This document shows positions 26,481 to 35,262 of a stretch of 64,000 nucleotides of DNA, one piece after another. The stretch covers positions 1 through 64,000 of the forward strand of contig JAFPBO010000016.1 in assembly GCA_017390475.1 (NCBI GenBank), read 5' to 3'. The notes under the pieces were generated by a model, which did no database searches, had not been told where the DNA came from, and saw only the letters and a list, made by a program, of their open reading frames with translations. The position numbers and the translations under genes were made by a program. Position 1 is the stretch's first letter, and every line of letters starts with the position of its first letter. The stretch is from Loktanella sp. Its GTDB lineage: Bacteria; Pseudomonadota; Alphaproteobacteria; Rhodobacterales; Rhodobacteraceae.

Positions 26481-27017
26481 ATGACGACGGGACATATTTT
26501 CATTGCTTCGAGCCTGGACGGTTACATCGCGCGTCAGGATGGCGACGTAAGCTGGCTTACGCCGAACGGGGCCGAAAAAGAGGATCACGGTTACAGTGCT
26601 TTCTATGAAAGCATTGACGGGATCATCATGGGCCGCGGCACATGGGACGTGGCTTCACGCTTTGACCCGTGGCCCTTTGACAAGCCGGTCATTGTTCTTT
26701 CATCACATCTTAGCCAAGCTGATCTGCCACCTGGGCTCGGCGGTGCCGTGCAGGTCTGGAACTGCTCTCCTCACGAAACCATGCAAAGGGTTGCGGCTGA
26801 AGGATGGAACAGGGCCTATATTGATGGCGGGAAACTCATTCAATCCTTTCTCGCGGCTTCGCTGATCGCCGATCTGACCCTGACCCGCGTTCCGGTTTTG
26901 CTGGGACAGGGTATCCCACTCTTCGGGAGGTTGCCGAAAGAACGCGCCTTGATGCACCAAGGCACTCGGACTTTTGCCTCCGGTCTCGTCCAGTCGCATT
27001 ACCAGATTATACCATGA
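26481..27017 (+). CDS. Dihydrofolate reductase-family protein (RibD C-terminal type)
   Basis: Probable NADPH-dependent reductase with the DHFR-like fold (178 residues). The N-terminal strand and loop are IFIASSLDGYIARQDGDVSWL, followed by IDGIIMGRGTWDV and WPFDKPVIVLSSH; the C-terminal LTRVPVLLGQGIPLFG is the family signature. The family includes RibD reductases and many uncharacterised enzymes; substrate is unknown. The ATG at 26481 has a GGTGGAG ribosome-binding site and lies just after the palindromic operator. Its stop overlaps the start of the TetR gene as ATGA. Confidence 0.87.
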   Translation: MTTGHIFIASSLDGYIARQDGDVSWLTPNGAEKEDHGYSAFYESIDGIIMGRGTWDVASRFDPWPFDKPVIVLSSHLSQADLPPGLGGAVQVWNCSPHETMQRVAAEGWNRAYIDGGKLIQSFLAASLIADLTLTRVPVLLGQGIPLFGRLPKERALMHQGTRTFASGLVQSHYQIIP

Positions 27018-27583
27018 ACAATCGGCATGAGATTCAGAAACGCGACAGCAAGCTTTCGGTCGAGCAGATCGTCGCGACCGCGCTTGCCTTGATTAATGAA
27101 GGCGACGCGCAATCGTTCAGTATCCGCAACCTGTCACGGGAATTGCAGGTGACACCCATGGCACTCTATCGTCATATTGGTGGACGTTCGGAACTGCTGG
27201 GTCTGGTCCTCGATCTGATCCTTCGCGATGTGGACAAGGCAGCCGAAACAGACCCGCGCCTCATGTCTTTCTCAGAGCTTGCCCTCTCCTACGGCGCAGT
27301 CGCAATGCGGCACCCGCAGGTTTTTCTTGCCTATCTGGGTGATGCCAATGCGCAAAGCACCGAGGCAGAACGCCTGTCCAGACAGATGGTCGCGGCGTTG
27401 GTCCGTTTGGGTCACAAGCCCAGTGAGGCCGAAATCCTGCGCAATATTGTTGTCGATCACACGCATGGCTATGTCGTGGCAAGTTCTTCCCGATGTCACA
27501 CTCAGGCCAATCACACCGCGCTTACTGACGGCTTTCATCAAGCAAGTTCAGTGCTGATGTCAAAGCTCCTGCGCGACCAGTGA
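27014..27583 (+). CDS. TetR/AcrR-family transcriptional regulator
   Basis: Repressor-type DNA-binding protein, 189 residues. The N-terminal helix-turn-helix (SVEQIVATALALINEGDAQ, then LSRELQVTPMALYRHIGGRS, residues ~15-60) has the TetR pattern MALYRH; the C-terminal helical domain resembles the TetR C-terminal regions that bind small hydrophobic effectors. It is translationally coupled to the upstream reductase (ATGA overlap) and probably binds the TGTATACA palindrome in front of it. Confidence 0.88.
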   Translation: MNNRHEIQKRDSKLSVEQIVATALALINEGDAQSFSIRNLSRELQVTPMALYRHIGGRSELLGLVLDLILRDVDKAAETDPRLMSFSELALSYGAVAMRHPQVFLAYLGDANAQSTEAERLSRQMVAALVRLGHKPSEAEILRNIVVDHTHGYVVASSSRCHTQANHTALTDGFHQASSVLMSKLLRDQ

Positions 27584-27915
27584 TTGACCGCTGTCGGCAG
27601 TTGTGAGCCTCGATTGACAGAAAATGCGGGTTGCCCGAAGGTCCGTTTTGAAGAGGTTATGCAATGATTGGTTTTCAGCCCCTGCTCGTATTCATCCCCA
27701 TTGTTTTATCCGTTTCGGACTTGCAAAAGCCCCGATGCCTCGTCCCGGATGGTGCGGTTCTTTCCGGCAGCTTCCCGCTCACGGAAACAAGCCTGACGGA
27801 ACGCAAATGCCGACAGCGCAGTTCGATTAGTGTGACAGGCCACAGAAATGGCCCGTAATACCTTTCAGGGGGCACCTGTAGACTTAGATCCCCATTGTGG
27901 GGTCAGGAGAATAGA
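27584..27915. other. Intergenic region upstream of the PRC-barrel gene
   Basis: About 330 bases. A TTGACA element near 27614 could be a -35 box. A frame of 64 codons at 27664-27858 begins with a hydrophobic segment, but its ribosome-binding site is weak and no family is evident. A small inverted repeat (CCCC-ATTG-TGGGG) lies just before the next gene. Confidence 0.4.
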
Positions 27916-28272
27916 ATGAACAACAATATACCCGCAAACCAAAGCACCGTCGGCGGCGCATTTCGATTCAATCGCGAAGGTTATGGCCATGTCGAAACGC
28001 ATGCCCTGACCACCAATGACGTCGAAAACGCAACCGTCTATGGGCGCGACGATGAAACGATCGGGACGATCAACAATCTTTTGGTCGGCGTTGATGGCAA
28101 GATCACTGACGCGATTGTGGATGTCGGCGGATTTCTTGGACTTGGCGCGCATTCGGTCAAACTGCCGTTCAGTGACTTGACGGTATTGCGTGAAACAGAC
28201 GGCACGGATTTGCGCGTCAATCTTGATACGACCAAGGCACAACTCGAAGCGATGCCGCATCACGCGGCGTGA
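27916..28272 (+). CDS. PRC-barrel domain protein
   Basis: A 118-residue cytoplasmic protein with one PRC-barrel domain (residues ~40-110): ENATVYGRDDETIGTINNLL, VDGKITDAIVDVGGFLGLG and HSVKLPFSDLTVLRE are the usual strands. Such proteins occur in photosynthetic reaction centres, RimM and, in alphaproteobacteria, as abundant stress-linked small proteins; no reaction-centre genes are nearby, so the last type is more likely. The ATG at 27916 follows a strong ribosome-binding site (AGGAGAA). A clear intrinsic terminator follows. Confidence 0.9.
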   Translation: MNNNIPANQSTVGGAFRFNREGYGHVETHALTTNDVENATVYGRDDETIGTINNLLVGVDGKITDAIVDVGGFLGLGAHSVKLPFSDLTVLRETDGTDLRVNLDTTKAQLEAMPHHAA

Positions 28273-28286
28273 TTTCACTTTGAGCA

Positions 28287-28319
28287 AGATGACCCGCTTT
28301 TTTGCGGGTCATCTTTTTG
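28287..28319 (+). terminator. Intrinsic terminator after PRC-barrel gene
   Basis: Perfect eleven-base arms (AGATGACCCGC and GCGGGTCATCT) with a T6 loop, followed by TTTTTG. A textbook rho-independent terminator, 14 bases after the stop. It may also serve the convergent minus-strand gene. Confidence 0.92.
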
Positions 28320-28395
28320 TCCCGGTTCAGCGCGACATACTGTGGTATTGATCGCAAGACTCTGCGACAGACCAAGTCTCTCAGTAGCCGTTTCG

Positions 28396-29520
28396 CTAGG
28401 CAGCCTTTTCCTGCGATGCTGCCGCGTTTGGCAGATATGTCTGGATCGCCAGACCCTGCCCATTGGCATAATCCCGTGCGATGGCACCCCAGTCGATCTG
28501 CGCGGCCAGTGACCAATCAACCTCGCTTGCTTCACCGCCACCTGAAGGCGCCGTCGCATAATCAATCATGCGCTGAGTTTCCGCGAAATCAGCCAGCGAT
28601 TGGACCATGCGTAGCGTGTTCATCGTCAAGCCAACCGTCCTGGCAATAGGGTCATACTCAGCCGTAAACAAAGTACCGAAACCTTCGGCATAGCGATCCT
28701 GCAGCAATGGTGACTTCAGGAACTGTGCGTTCAGATCACGGGGCTCGGTGCTTAACTGCGCCAGATAATCCAGTCTCTCATGGCTGCGCGTGAACGCAGG
28801 GCGATCCGCCTTGGTGGGTCCGCTTTGATGATTGGTGGCAATCGCGCGCGGCATGACCCGCATCCCGCCCCCCGGTGCCAGCTCAACACTGGCGGTATTG
28901 CCCGCCGCATCGGCCAGCACCACGTTGTAAGCCATATGCGACGGCACCCGCCGCAAGACGTGCAAGGCGTCATCTACGGTATCGCAGGTTTCCAGCACAT
29001 ACCTTAAAATGGTGGTAATCCCGAAACCCCGCGCCGTTTCCGACCGCCCGCCATAGGCCAGTGCTACGCTCAGGCCCGCATCGTTGATGCCATCCGAAAG
29101 GCCCCACAGGAATTCGACCATGCCCATCACTGCGCGGCCCGTCCATTCACTGCGCAAAAGCAGGCCTTCATTCAGATCCGGCGACAGGTCGTAGTTGCGC
29201 ACCAGACGCACATCCGTTTCGTCAGCAATCGCAGCAAGCGAACAGCCACCCAGATAGGTCGGCGGACACCAAGTTGACAGAAAACGCGCCGCACGGTCCG
29301 ATCCACCTGCGAGCGTTGTCAGCTTTTCATAGACCGGCACCAGTTCGGGCATATAGCGATGCATCGCTGCGCGGCATTGAGAGGCAGATGGGCCGTGATC
29401 ACCCCCACGTCCAATGAACCATGCTTCATAAGTCGGCCAGGACCGCTGCCAGCGCGCCTGCCATTTTAGCCCCGGCGTCGGTTCTGCGACGGCATCGAAT
29501 GTCAGTGTCATATTTGTCAT
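28396..29520 (-). CDS. C45-family (acyltransferase/autoproteolytic) peptidase
   Basis: Predicted N-terminal-nucleophile hydrolase of the C45 type (374 residues), whose founder is the isopenicillin N acyltransferase. The probable nucleophile is the cysteine in TYLGGCSLAAI, at about residue 110; LVRNYDLSPD, GLSDGINDAGLSVALAYGGR and IATNHQ are typical of the family core. Classical members self-cleave just before this cysteine. I chose the ATG at 29520, one base past the stop of the upstream esterase; the open frame upstream is inside that gene. The natural substrate is unknown. Confidence 0.85.
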   Translation of the reverse strand: MTNMTLTFDAVAEPTPGLKWQARWQRSWPTYEAWFIGRGGDHGPSASQCRAAMHRYMPELVPVYEKLTTLAGGSDRAARFLSTWCPPTYLGGCSLAAIADETDVRLVRNYDLSPDLNEGLLLRSEWTGRAVMGMVEFLWGLSDGINDAGLSVALAYGGRSETARGFGITTILRYVLETCDTVDDALHVLRRVPSHMAYNVVLADAAGNTASVELAPGGGMRVMPRAIATNHQSGPTKADRPAFTRSHERLDYLAQLSTEPRDLNAQFLKSPLLQDRYAEGFGTLFTAEYDPIARTVGLTMNTLRMVQSLADFAETQRMIDYATAPSGGGEASEVDWSLAAQIDWGAIARDYANGQGLAIQTYLPNAAASQEKAA

Positions 29521-29521
29521 T

Positions 29522-30607
29522 TCAGTGGCTCTCTTTATTGGTTTGATAGAAAAACCTGACCATCGCAGCACTCGCGTCCGGGCCTTTCGGGTCAGTGTAT
29601 GACCCGCCCGGTTGTCCGCCGGACCATGCATGGCCCAATCCTTCGATCAGCCAATGTTCCGCAGTGATCGTGCCATTCGTCTGCGACGTGACCTTGCGCG
29701 AAAAGGATCGGCCGGCGGCGACCCCGTGCTCTGTCGTTTCAATAACTTGTCCGGTAGCCGTGTTCACGCCGATCCGACCGCTGTTGGACGGATGCACTGT
29801 TGTGTCGGCTGTTCCGTGAAACACGATCGAGCGGACAGCCCTGCCGGTGGACGCCGATGCCGGACTGCCCTGCCTGTTTCCGGCCATAGCTGCAAAGGCC
29901 GAGGGCACGTCGCTGGCAGACGCGTAAGGCAGGCCGGAATGCGCACCGACAGCGGTGAAAACATCGCCATAGGTCTCTCCCAGAATGACGGCCATCGCGG
30001 CACCTGCCGACAGACCAGCGACAAAGCAATGGTCGCGCGGCACATCGAAATCTGTCATCAGCTTTTGCGCCAATGCGGCAAGCAACGCAGGTTCGCCACG
30101 TCCCCGCCTTTGATCCCCGCGCCTGAACCAGTTCCAGCAGGATTGCGCGTTATCGCCGCGTGCCTGCTGCGGATAGACCACGATGAACCCATGCTCTTCG
30201 GCCAAGGCGTTCATATTCGTCCCGGTCGCAAAATCCTCAGGTGTCTGTGTGCAGCCGTGCAGCATCATCACGATGCCAGTCACGCCTTGTTTTGCGCCAG
30301 ACGGCACATAATGACGGTAAGGTCTGCTGCCCGCATCGCAGGTGAACACGTCCTTGCGAAATTCTGCCCCCTGCGGCAGCGGTGTCGCCGGTCCGGTTTG
30401 ACGGGTCGTCAGATTGCTGATCCCCTGCGGCAGACTGCCAAATTTCGTAAAGATCGGCTGCGCCAGGCCGTCCTGTTGCGCATCGTGTCCCGGCAACAGA
30501 CCATGTTGGGCCAATGTGCGTTGCACAAGATCAGTGGCAGCGGCAAGCCGCGCAGAACGCGCGTCTTCCGTCGCCGGCCGCTGTGCGCCGACGTTGAATA
30601 TCTTCAT
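29522..30607 (-). CDS. PHB-depolymerase-type esterase
   Basis: Serine esterase of the PHB-depolymerase/feruloyl-esterase (LpqC-like) family, 361 residues. The alpha/beta hydrolase core shows the oxyanion segment MMLHGCTQTPEDFATGTNMN, the family-typical YPQQARGDNAQSCWNWF, the nucleophile elbow FVAGLSAGAAMAVILGE (serine near residue 205) and the C-terminal catalytic histidine region LIEGLGHAWSGGQ. No clear signal peptide is seen at the N-terminus, which may place it in the cytoplasm. Followed, one base later, by the C45 gene; preceded by a CopG-type regulator gene. Whether polyhydroxybutyrate is the substrate is not shown. Confidence 0.87.
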   Translation of the reverse strand: MKIFNVGAQRPATEDARSARLAAATDLVQRTLAQHGLLPGHDAQQDGLAQPIFTKFGSLPQGISNLTTRQTGPATPLPQGAEFRKDVFTCDAGSRPYRHYVPSGAKQGVTGIVMMLHGCTQTPEDFATGTNMNALAEEHGFIVVYPQQARGDNAQSCWNWFRRGDQRRGRGEPALLAALAQKLMTDFDVPRDHCFVAGLSAGAAMAVILGETYGDVFTAVGAHSGLPYASASDVPSAFAAMAGNRQGSPASASTGRAVRSIVFHGTADTTVHPSNSGRIGVNTATGQVIETTEHGVAAGRSFSRKVTSQTNGTITAEHWLIEGLGHAWSGGQPGGSYTDPKGPDASAAMVRFFYQTNKESH

Positions 30608-30640
30608 GTCGTTCGTCCTTATGTGTAAATGCGTGGCACT

Positions 30641-31057
30641 TTATTTTATGCGGTCAGAAAGCGCCTTTTTAACGTCAGCACTGGCCTGGAGCGCCCCCAG
30701 CACGGTGATCGATCCGATGGTCGCCAGCGCAAGCTCTGGCGTGACATCGGGGTCGATCCGCGCGAGGCCGACAACCTTGACATGCAGGATCTCGCCCGCA
30801 GCCTGAAGCGTTTCCAGATCGGCGCGCGAGTAGTCCCGCAAACCCAGTTCCATCGTGTGCCGTTCGATTGTCTTCGTGACCGCCTCGACATGGGTGCCCA
30901 GTTGGTTGCGGATCGCAGTCCGGATATAGTCGCTCCGGTTCGAATAAAACCCTTCCTGTACCAGCAGATCGATACGGCCAAGGTCTACATAGCCCAGATT
31001 AATCGTGATCTTTTCACTATCGGGGGTCTTGTCGCGTAACTGCCTGACGTTGCTCAT
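30641..31057 (-). CDS. CopG/ribbon-helix-helix transcriptional regulator
   Basis: A 138-residue regulator with an N-terminal ribbon-helix-helix (EKITINLGYVDLGRIDLLV, then YSNRSDYIRTAIRNQL) at residues ~12-50, and a C-terminal part with no recognised domain (HVKVVGLARIDPDVTPELAL). The ATG at 31057 follows a GGAG site eight bases upstream. It precedes the esterase and C45 genes on the same strand by 33 bases and probably regulates them; its length beyond the DNA-binding domain suggests an effector or oligomerisation domain, as in NikR-like proteins. Confidence 0.8.
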   Translation of the reverse strand: MSNVRQLRDKTPDSEKITINLGYVDLGRIDLLVQEGFYSNRSDYIRTAIRNQLGTHVEAVTKTIERHTMELGLRDYSRADLETLQAAGEILHVKVVGLARIDPDVTPELALATIGSITVLGALQASADVKKALSDRIK

Positions 31058-31579
31058 TTGCAAATCTCCATCTGTATGGATGGTATATGGATGACATTTG
31101 TCGATACACAAGTACCAGGTCGAGACGAATGAAAATAAAAGTCACGCCTGCTGAAGTGCCAAAAGTTGAGCTACACCCCATCGGTTGGACAGACTCTGGC
31201 ATAAGCTAAGCTACTTTTTGCACCTGTTGACCGGGGAAACATGTGGTGCGCGACAGCATCTAGCCGACGGGCGGAATGCAGCCCCAGCGCAGCACGTCGA
31301 TACGAAAACGATCTTGGGTCTGCGAGGTGACATTGCGGCAGCTGTCGGTCAGATAATCCGACCTCACAATATAGTCGAACCAAGTTAAGGTTCTGGACGT
31401 TATCCGTATGAGTCGGGGGAATGAGACATGACAGCTTTTTTAATCGAGGCCGAAGAGAGATCGGTTTCAGAGACCAAGGCCTTTGGTCGTTCCCGTGCAG
31501 AGCCTGGTTTCAAACTCGGAAACCATGCCTGTGGGTGGTTAGATCGTCCCCTATCATGCGATTATGGAATTTCAGGTAA
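31058..31579. other. Intergenic region, no intact gene
   Basis: About 520 bases between the CopG operon and the divergent YihY gene. Short frames of up to ~70 codons occur on both strands between 31171 and 31388, none with start signals or a recognised family. The base composition and the nearby integrase remnant make decayed mobile DNA possible, but no inverted repeats or transposase motif could be read. Confidence 0.4.
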
Positions 31580-32917
31580 ATGATGCCGCAAATTTTGCAT
31601 CAAATGACGCGATTTTGTGCTGAATTGGCACGTTTCATTGTTTACGCAGCCCGGCGCTTCAACGCAGACGGGATGACCCTTTCAGCAGGTGCATTGACCT
31701 TTTCAACCCTTCTGGCGCTTGTGCCTTTGATGGTCATTGCTTTTGCTATCTTGTCTGGATTTGCGACGTTCGATCCGGCGAGAGAGCGCATGGAAGAGCT
31801 GTTTTTCAGCATATTCGTGCCTGAGGTCGGTGCAGAGGTTGGCAGATATCTTGGCGAATTCTCTCGCAACGCCGCCAACTTGACCGCCGTTGGTATCATC
31901 GCACTTGCAGTGACGGCTGTCATGCTGTTGTGGACCATAGAAGCCACGCTGAATCAGATCTGGCGTGTCGAAAAGCCCCGCTCGATGGGTGTCCGGGTTC
32001 TGATCTATTGGACTGTCTTGACCTTTGGTCCACTGCTGCTGGGTGCCAGTTTTGTCCTGACGAGCGGAACCTTCACGACGATCACCCAATGGGCCCGCGA
32101 AGGCATTGGCTTGGAACAGGCAGACCAGGCGCTTCCAACATTAGGCATGTTTTTTGCACTGCTGGCGCAGACGGCAACATTCACGCTTTTGTTCAAGATT
32201 GTCCCGGCGCGCCCGGTCCGCCTTAGGCATGCGGCTGTTGGTGGCATTATCGGCGGTGTCGGCGTCCAGTTGCTTCGATGGGGCTTCGACTTTTTTCTGA
32301 CCCGGGGATCGACATATGAAACGGTCTATGGCGCGGTCGCGATCCTGCCGATTTTTCTGTTCTGGCTATACCTGTCATGGATGATCGTCATGCTGGGCGC
32401 TGTATTTGCGGCTTCGCTTCCTGACTACTGGAAGAGCCGCAACGCACAGTTTGATGCAACACCATCACCATCGCAGAAGTTGGCCTTGGCGCTGACGACT
32501 TTGTCAATTGTTGCACATCAGGCGCGAAAAGGGGAAACGACATCTCATGATCAGTTGCAGGAGACCGGATCACTTGACCTTCGCGAGGAAATTTTTGGAC
32601 AGCTCCAAAAATCTGGTTATTTAGTTATAACCGAAGAAGATAAGGTCGGCCTATTGCGCGACCTGCATGTGACAACGCTTGCGGAACTGGCAGACGACCT
32701 TTCGCTTTTGCTCGGCGTCGACATGTTGGAAGCGGCGCAAGCAGGTCGTTCAGGTCAGTCGCGTACCCTTGCAACCAGCCATACGGGCACGTTGCCACAA
32801 ATGCTTTGTCAGCTGCATCGCGCAGAGACCTCATTGTTGGGCATTAATCTGTACGACATCATTTTCCGAACACCGGCAAACGAAAAATCCAATCAAAAAG
32901 CCCCGCCCGAAACCTGA
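31580..32917 (+). CDS. YihY/BrkB-family inner-membrane protein
   Basis: Integral membrane protein of the YihY (formerly 'RNase BN') family, 445 residues. The N-terminal ~290 residues contain six helices with the family features GMTLSAGALTFSTLLALVPL, LLWTIEATLNQIWRVEKPRS and GSTYETVYGAVAILPIFLFW. The C-terminal ~150 residues are a soluble tail (LDLREEIFGQLQKSGYLVIT onward) that resembles a winged-helix. Function is not established; the old nuclease assignment was wrong. The AT content is somewhat higher than in neighbouring operons. Confidence 0.9.
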   Translation: MMPQILHQMTRFCAELARFIVYAARRFNADGMTLSAGALTFSTLLALVPLMVIAFAILSGFATFDPARERMEELFFSIFVPEVGAEVGRYLGEFSRNAANLTAVGIIALAVTAVMLLWTIEATLNQIWRVEKPRSMGVRVLIYWTVLTFGPLLLGASFVLTSGTFTTITQWAREGIGLEQADQALPTLGMFFALLAQTATFTLLFKIVPARPVRLRHAAVGGIIGGVGVQLLRWGFDFFLTRGSTYETVYGAVAILPIFLFWLYLSWMIVMLGAVFAASLPDYWKSRNAQFDATPSPSQKLALALTTLSIVAHQARKGETTSHDQLQETGSLDLREEIFGQLQKSGYLVITEEDKVGLLRDLHVTTLAELADDLSLLLGVDMLEAAQAGRSGQSRTLATSHTGTLPQMLCQLHRAETSLLGINLYDIIFRTPANEKSNQKAPPET

Positions 32918-32975
32918 ATCGCCGGGCTTTGCACCTGTGTCATTTTGTGTTTCATCCTGCGCGAATATCTTTCTG

Positions 32976-33365
32976 TCAGCCACCGCCCTTGCTGCATTCG
33001 TCATCTACTGGCGGTGAAAGTCCAGACCCTGGAAGGGCGGCTGCCACCTCCTCGTCGTGCAAAACATCGAGGCTGCGCGAAGCCTCAACCCGCCGCAAGA
33101 CTTCCGCCAAAGGGGCATCCTGCACCTTATCAACAGACAGAAACTGACATCCGCGTGCTCCGGTCAGATGCTGCGCCGCACGAAACTTTTCTGCTGCATC
33201 GCCATCGCGACCGGCCAATCGCGCCGCCCACCGCTCAATATAGGCTGACCATACACCAAGTGCTTTTTGTATAGCGATACTATAGGAGTTTGTTTTGACG
33301 CTGGCCCAGATCACAGCACGCGGCCCTACCCCAGCATATCTTTTAGGAACCCGACGCGTCAGATA
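32976..33365 (-). pseudogene. Tyrosine-recombinase (integrase) N-terminal remnant
   Basis: On the minus strand a frame reads RRVPKRYAGVGPRAVIWASV, followed by KALGVWSAYIERWAARLAG and EVLRRVEASRSLDVLHDEE. This is the arm/core-binding start of Rhodobacterales phage-type integrases (the RRVP...LKT pattern, DUF6538 type). It has only ~130 codons, against ~400 for an intact enzyme: a stop lies directly upstream of YLTRRVPK at 33366-33368, and the frame ends at 32976 before any catalytic domain (no R...HxxR...Y). A GTG at 33314 could start a shortened product. It lies about 170 bases from the 3' end of tRNA-Ser(GGA), the classic integration target, so it is probably what remains of an integrated element. 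Confidence 0.68.
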
Positions 33366-33535
33366 TCACGTCTTCCCGCGCAACACTGGTCCCGACCTAC
33401 GGGATCAGCAATCTGCATCACGTATAGAATAATGTGGCGAAGGCATGAGCAGCAAAACAAGCTCACGCAAAGCGAAATCAGAATACGATGAGTGTTAAGG
33501 ATAAGAAAAATAGCAACTTCATCGCGAATTTTTTT

Positions 33536-33625
33536 TGGCGGACAGACAGGGATTCGAACCCTGGAGACGGTCTCCCGCCTACACACTTTCCAGGCGTGCG
33601 CCTTCGACCACTCGGCCACCTGTCC
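33536..33625 (-). tRNA. tRNA-Ser(GGA)
   Basis: A full class II tRNA reads on the minus strand. The acceptor stem is GGACAGG paired with TCTGTCC, followed by discriminator G and an encoded CCA. The D arm is GTGGCCGAGTGG, the anticodon loop CTGGAAA gives anticodon GGA (33589-33591), there is a long variable arm (GGCGGGAGACCGTC region) and the T arm is CAGGGTTCGAATCCCTG. Total length is 90 bases, normal for serine tRNAs. Confidence 0.96.
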
Positions 33626-33749
33626 GTGACGCCGGGTTTAGCCGGAACAGCCCGGGATTTGCAAGACCCTGTAAACTATTTGTTCTAGCTGTTTACCCCT
33701 GCCCGTTTCGCCCGCTATATTGACCCTCAGGTCCTTTTGAAAAGATGGT

Positions 33750-34895
33750 ATGATGCTGCACGATCCGCCCAAGACCACGACGCAGGAAAGGCGTATCGAA
33801 TCGGGTCGGTTGCAGACCGGGGCGCTGATCATCATCGCCTTTGCGGTGGTGTTGTTCTTGCTGGTGCAGGCGCGGTTCATCCTGATCTCGCTGGCCACGG
33901 CGATCATCCTGTTCAGCCTGACCAGCGATGTGATCAATTTCATCGCGCGCCAACGGATCGGGCCATTGCGGGTTCCCAATGCAGTGGCCAGTATCGCGGC
34001 GATGCTGCTGATTGCGCTGGCCCTGCTGATGCTGACCTCGGTGCTGCTGGCGCAGATCAACACGGTGTTGGTCACCACACTGTCCTATACCGAACGCGCG
34101 CCATCGGCGATTGCCTCGATGTTCAGTTGGCTGGGCGACGACAGCGAGGCGGCGATTTTCAACGCGGTCCGGTCGATTGACGCCTCCAGCTATCTGCGCA
34201 CCGCTGCCAGCCAGGCCAGCGGGATCACCCAGGCCACGGTGCTGGTGATCCTGTTTGTCGGCTTTCTGTTCGCCGAACGGATCTGGTTCACCACTAAGCT
34301 GGACAATTTCTTTGGCGATAAGCAGCAGGCTGCCCGCGTCGGCAAGATCATCCAGTCGATCATTCACCGGGTGAATTACTATCTGTTGGTCAAGACCGTG
34401 ATCAGCATGATCACCGGCGGTATGGTCTTTGTGCTGGCGCGCGCCTTTCAGTTGGAACTGGCGACGTCATTGGGAATCATCACCTTTGTGCTGAATTACA
34501 TCCCCAATATCGGCTCGATCCTGGCGACGGGGCTGATCGCGCTGGTGACTCATGTGCAATTCGGTGATGCCAATACCACGCTGGTGGTGTTCATCATCGC
34601 AGCGGGCATCCAGTTTCTGAACGGAAATGTGATTGACCCGATGCTGATGGGCCGTGCATTGCGCCTGTCATCATTCGGGATCATCCTGTCGCTCGCGTTC
34701 TGGGGTGCGGTCTGGGGCGTGCCGGGGATGTTTTTGTCGGTGCCGATCATGGTGATGTTGCTGGTGGTCTGCAGCCATGTGCCGGACCTGCGCCCTTTCG
34801 CGATCCTTCTGTCACGCGAAGGTTTACCAGATACCGAACAGATGCTGAACGAAACCGCCGACCGCGATCTGTTCAAAAAATCGCCCAAGGCCTAG
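33750..34895 (+). CDS. AI-2E family transporter (TqsA/PerM type)
   Basis: Inner-membrane protein of the AI-2E transporter superfamily, 381 residues with about eight helices. The family signature appears in the C-terminal half: FVLNYIPNIGSILATGLIAL, then NGNVIDPMLMGRALRLSSF and LSLAFWGAVWGVPGMFLSVP. Roles in this family range from autoinducer-2 export to Na+/H+ exchange; which applies here is unknown. Its stop codon shares the palindromic CTAG with the stop of the convergent next gene. Confidence 0.92.
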   Translation: MMLHDPPKTTTQERRIESGRLQTGALIIIAFAVVLFLLVQARFILISLATAIILFSLTSDVINFIARQRIGPLRVPNAVASIAAMLLIALALLMLTSVLLAQINTVLVTTLSYTERAPSAIASMFSWLGDDSEAAIFNAVRSIDASSYLRTAASQASGITQATVLVILFVGFLFAERIWFTTKLDNFFGDKQQAARVGKIIQSIIHRVNYYLLVKTVISMITGGMVFVLARAFQLELATSLGIITFVLNYIPNIGSILATGLIALVTHVQFGDANTTLVVFIIAAGIQFLNGNVIDPMLMGRALRLSSFGIILSLAFWGAVWGVPGMFLSVPIMVMLLVVCSHVPDLRPFAILLSREGLPDTEQMLNETADRDLFKKSPKA

Positions 34896-35254
34896 CGCCG
34901 CCGCGCGATCACAAAGGCCAGACCGGCCACCAGTTCGACACCGGCGGCGATCAGGATCGCGCCACCCGCCTGACCGCTGAAATATTCGTTAATCCCGGTG
35001 GCCGCGATCCCCCACCACAGCACGGCCATACCATAACACAGCCCGTCACGCGCAGTCCCTGCCGGCAGATCACGCAGCAGCCACAGGATCACCGCCAACC
35101 CGGCAAAGACCGGGGCCGCACGCCGTGCCACGAAACGGGCCCCCTGATCGGGGGTGATCGCGAATGTCGCCACATATTGCGCGCCATTCACCAACAGCAT
35201 GCCGCAAAGTGCAAGGCAAGCCAGCGCCGTCACACTGGCGAGAATGCGGAACAT
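34892..35254 (-). CDS. Small hypothetical membrane protein
   Basis: A 120-residue protein with three to four predicted helices, for example FRILASVTALACLALCGMLL at the N-terminus, RRAAPVFAGLAVILWLL and AILIAAGVELVAGLAFVI at the C-terminus. I do not recognise a family. The ATG at 35254 is eight bases past the stop of the peptidase gene and is preceded by GGGCGGC; the open frame further upstream lies inside that gene. It is the last gene of the cysK-channel-alaX-peptidase operon. Its stop overlaps that of the convergent AI-2E transporter gene. Confidence 0.65.
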   Translation of the reverse strand: MFRILASVTALACLALCGMLLVNGAQYVATFAITPDQGARFVARRAAPVFAGLAVILWLLRDLPAGTARDGLCYGMAVLWWGIAATGINEYFSGQAGGAILIAAGVELVAGLAFVIARRR

Positions 35255-35262
35255 GCCGCCCT

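Noticed and set aside
27664..27858. A 64-codon frame with a hydrophobic N-terminus before the PRC-barrel gene
   Set aside because: Weak ribosome-binding site and no family resemblance; kept only as a note in the intergenic entry.
31171..31388. Overlapping short frames on both strands that looked like a transposase remnant
   Set aside because: No catalytic motif, terminal inverted repeat or target duplication could be read, so an insertion sequence was not called.
33359..33619. An 86-codon minus-strand frame over the serine tRNA
   Set aside because: It is only the translation of tRNA-Ser and flanking DNA.
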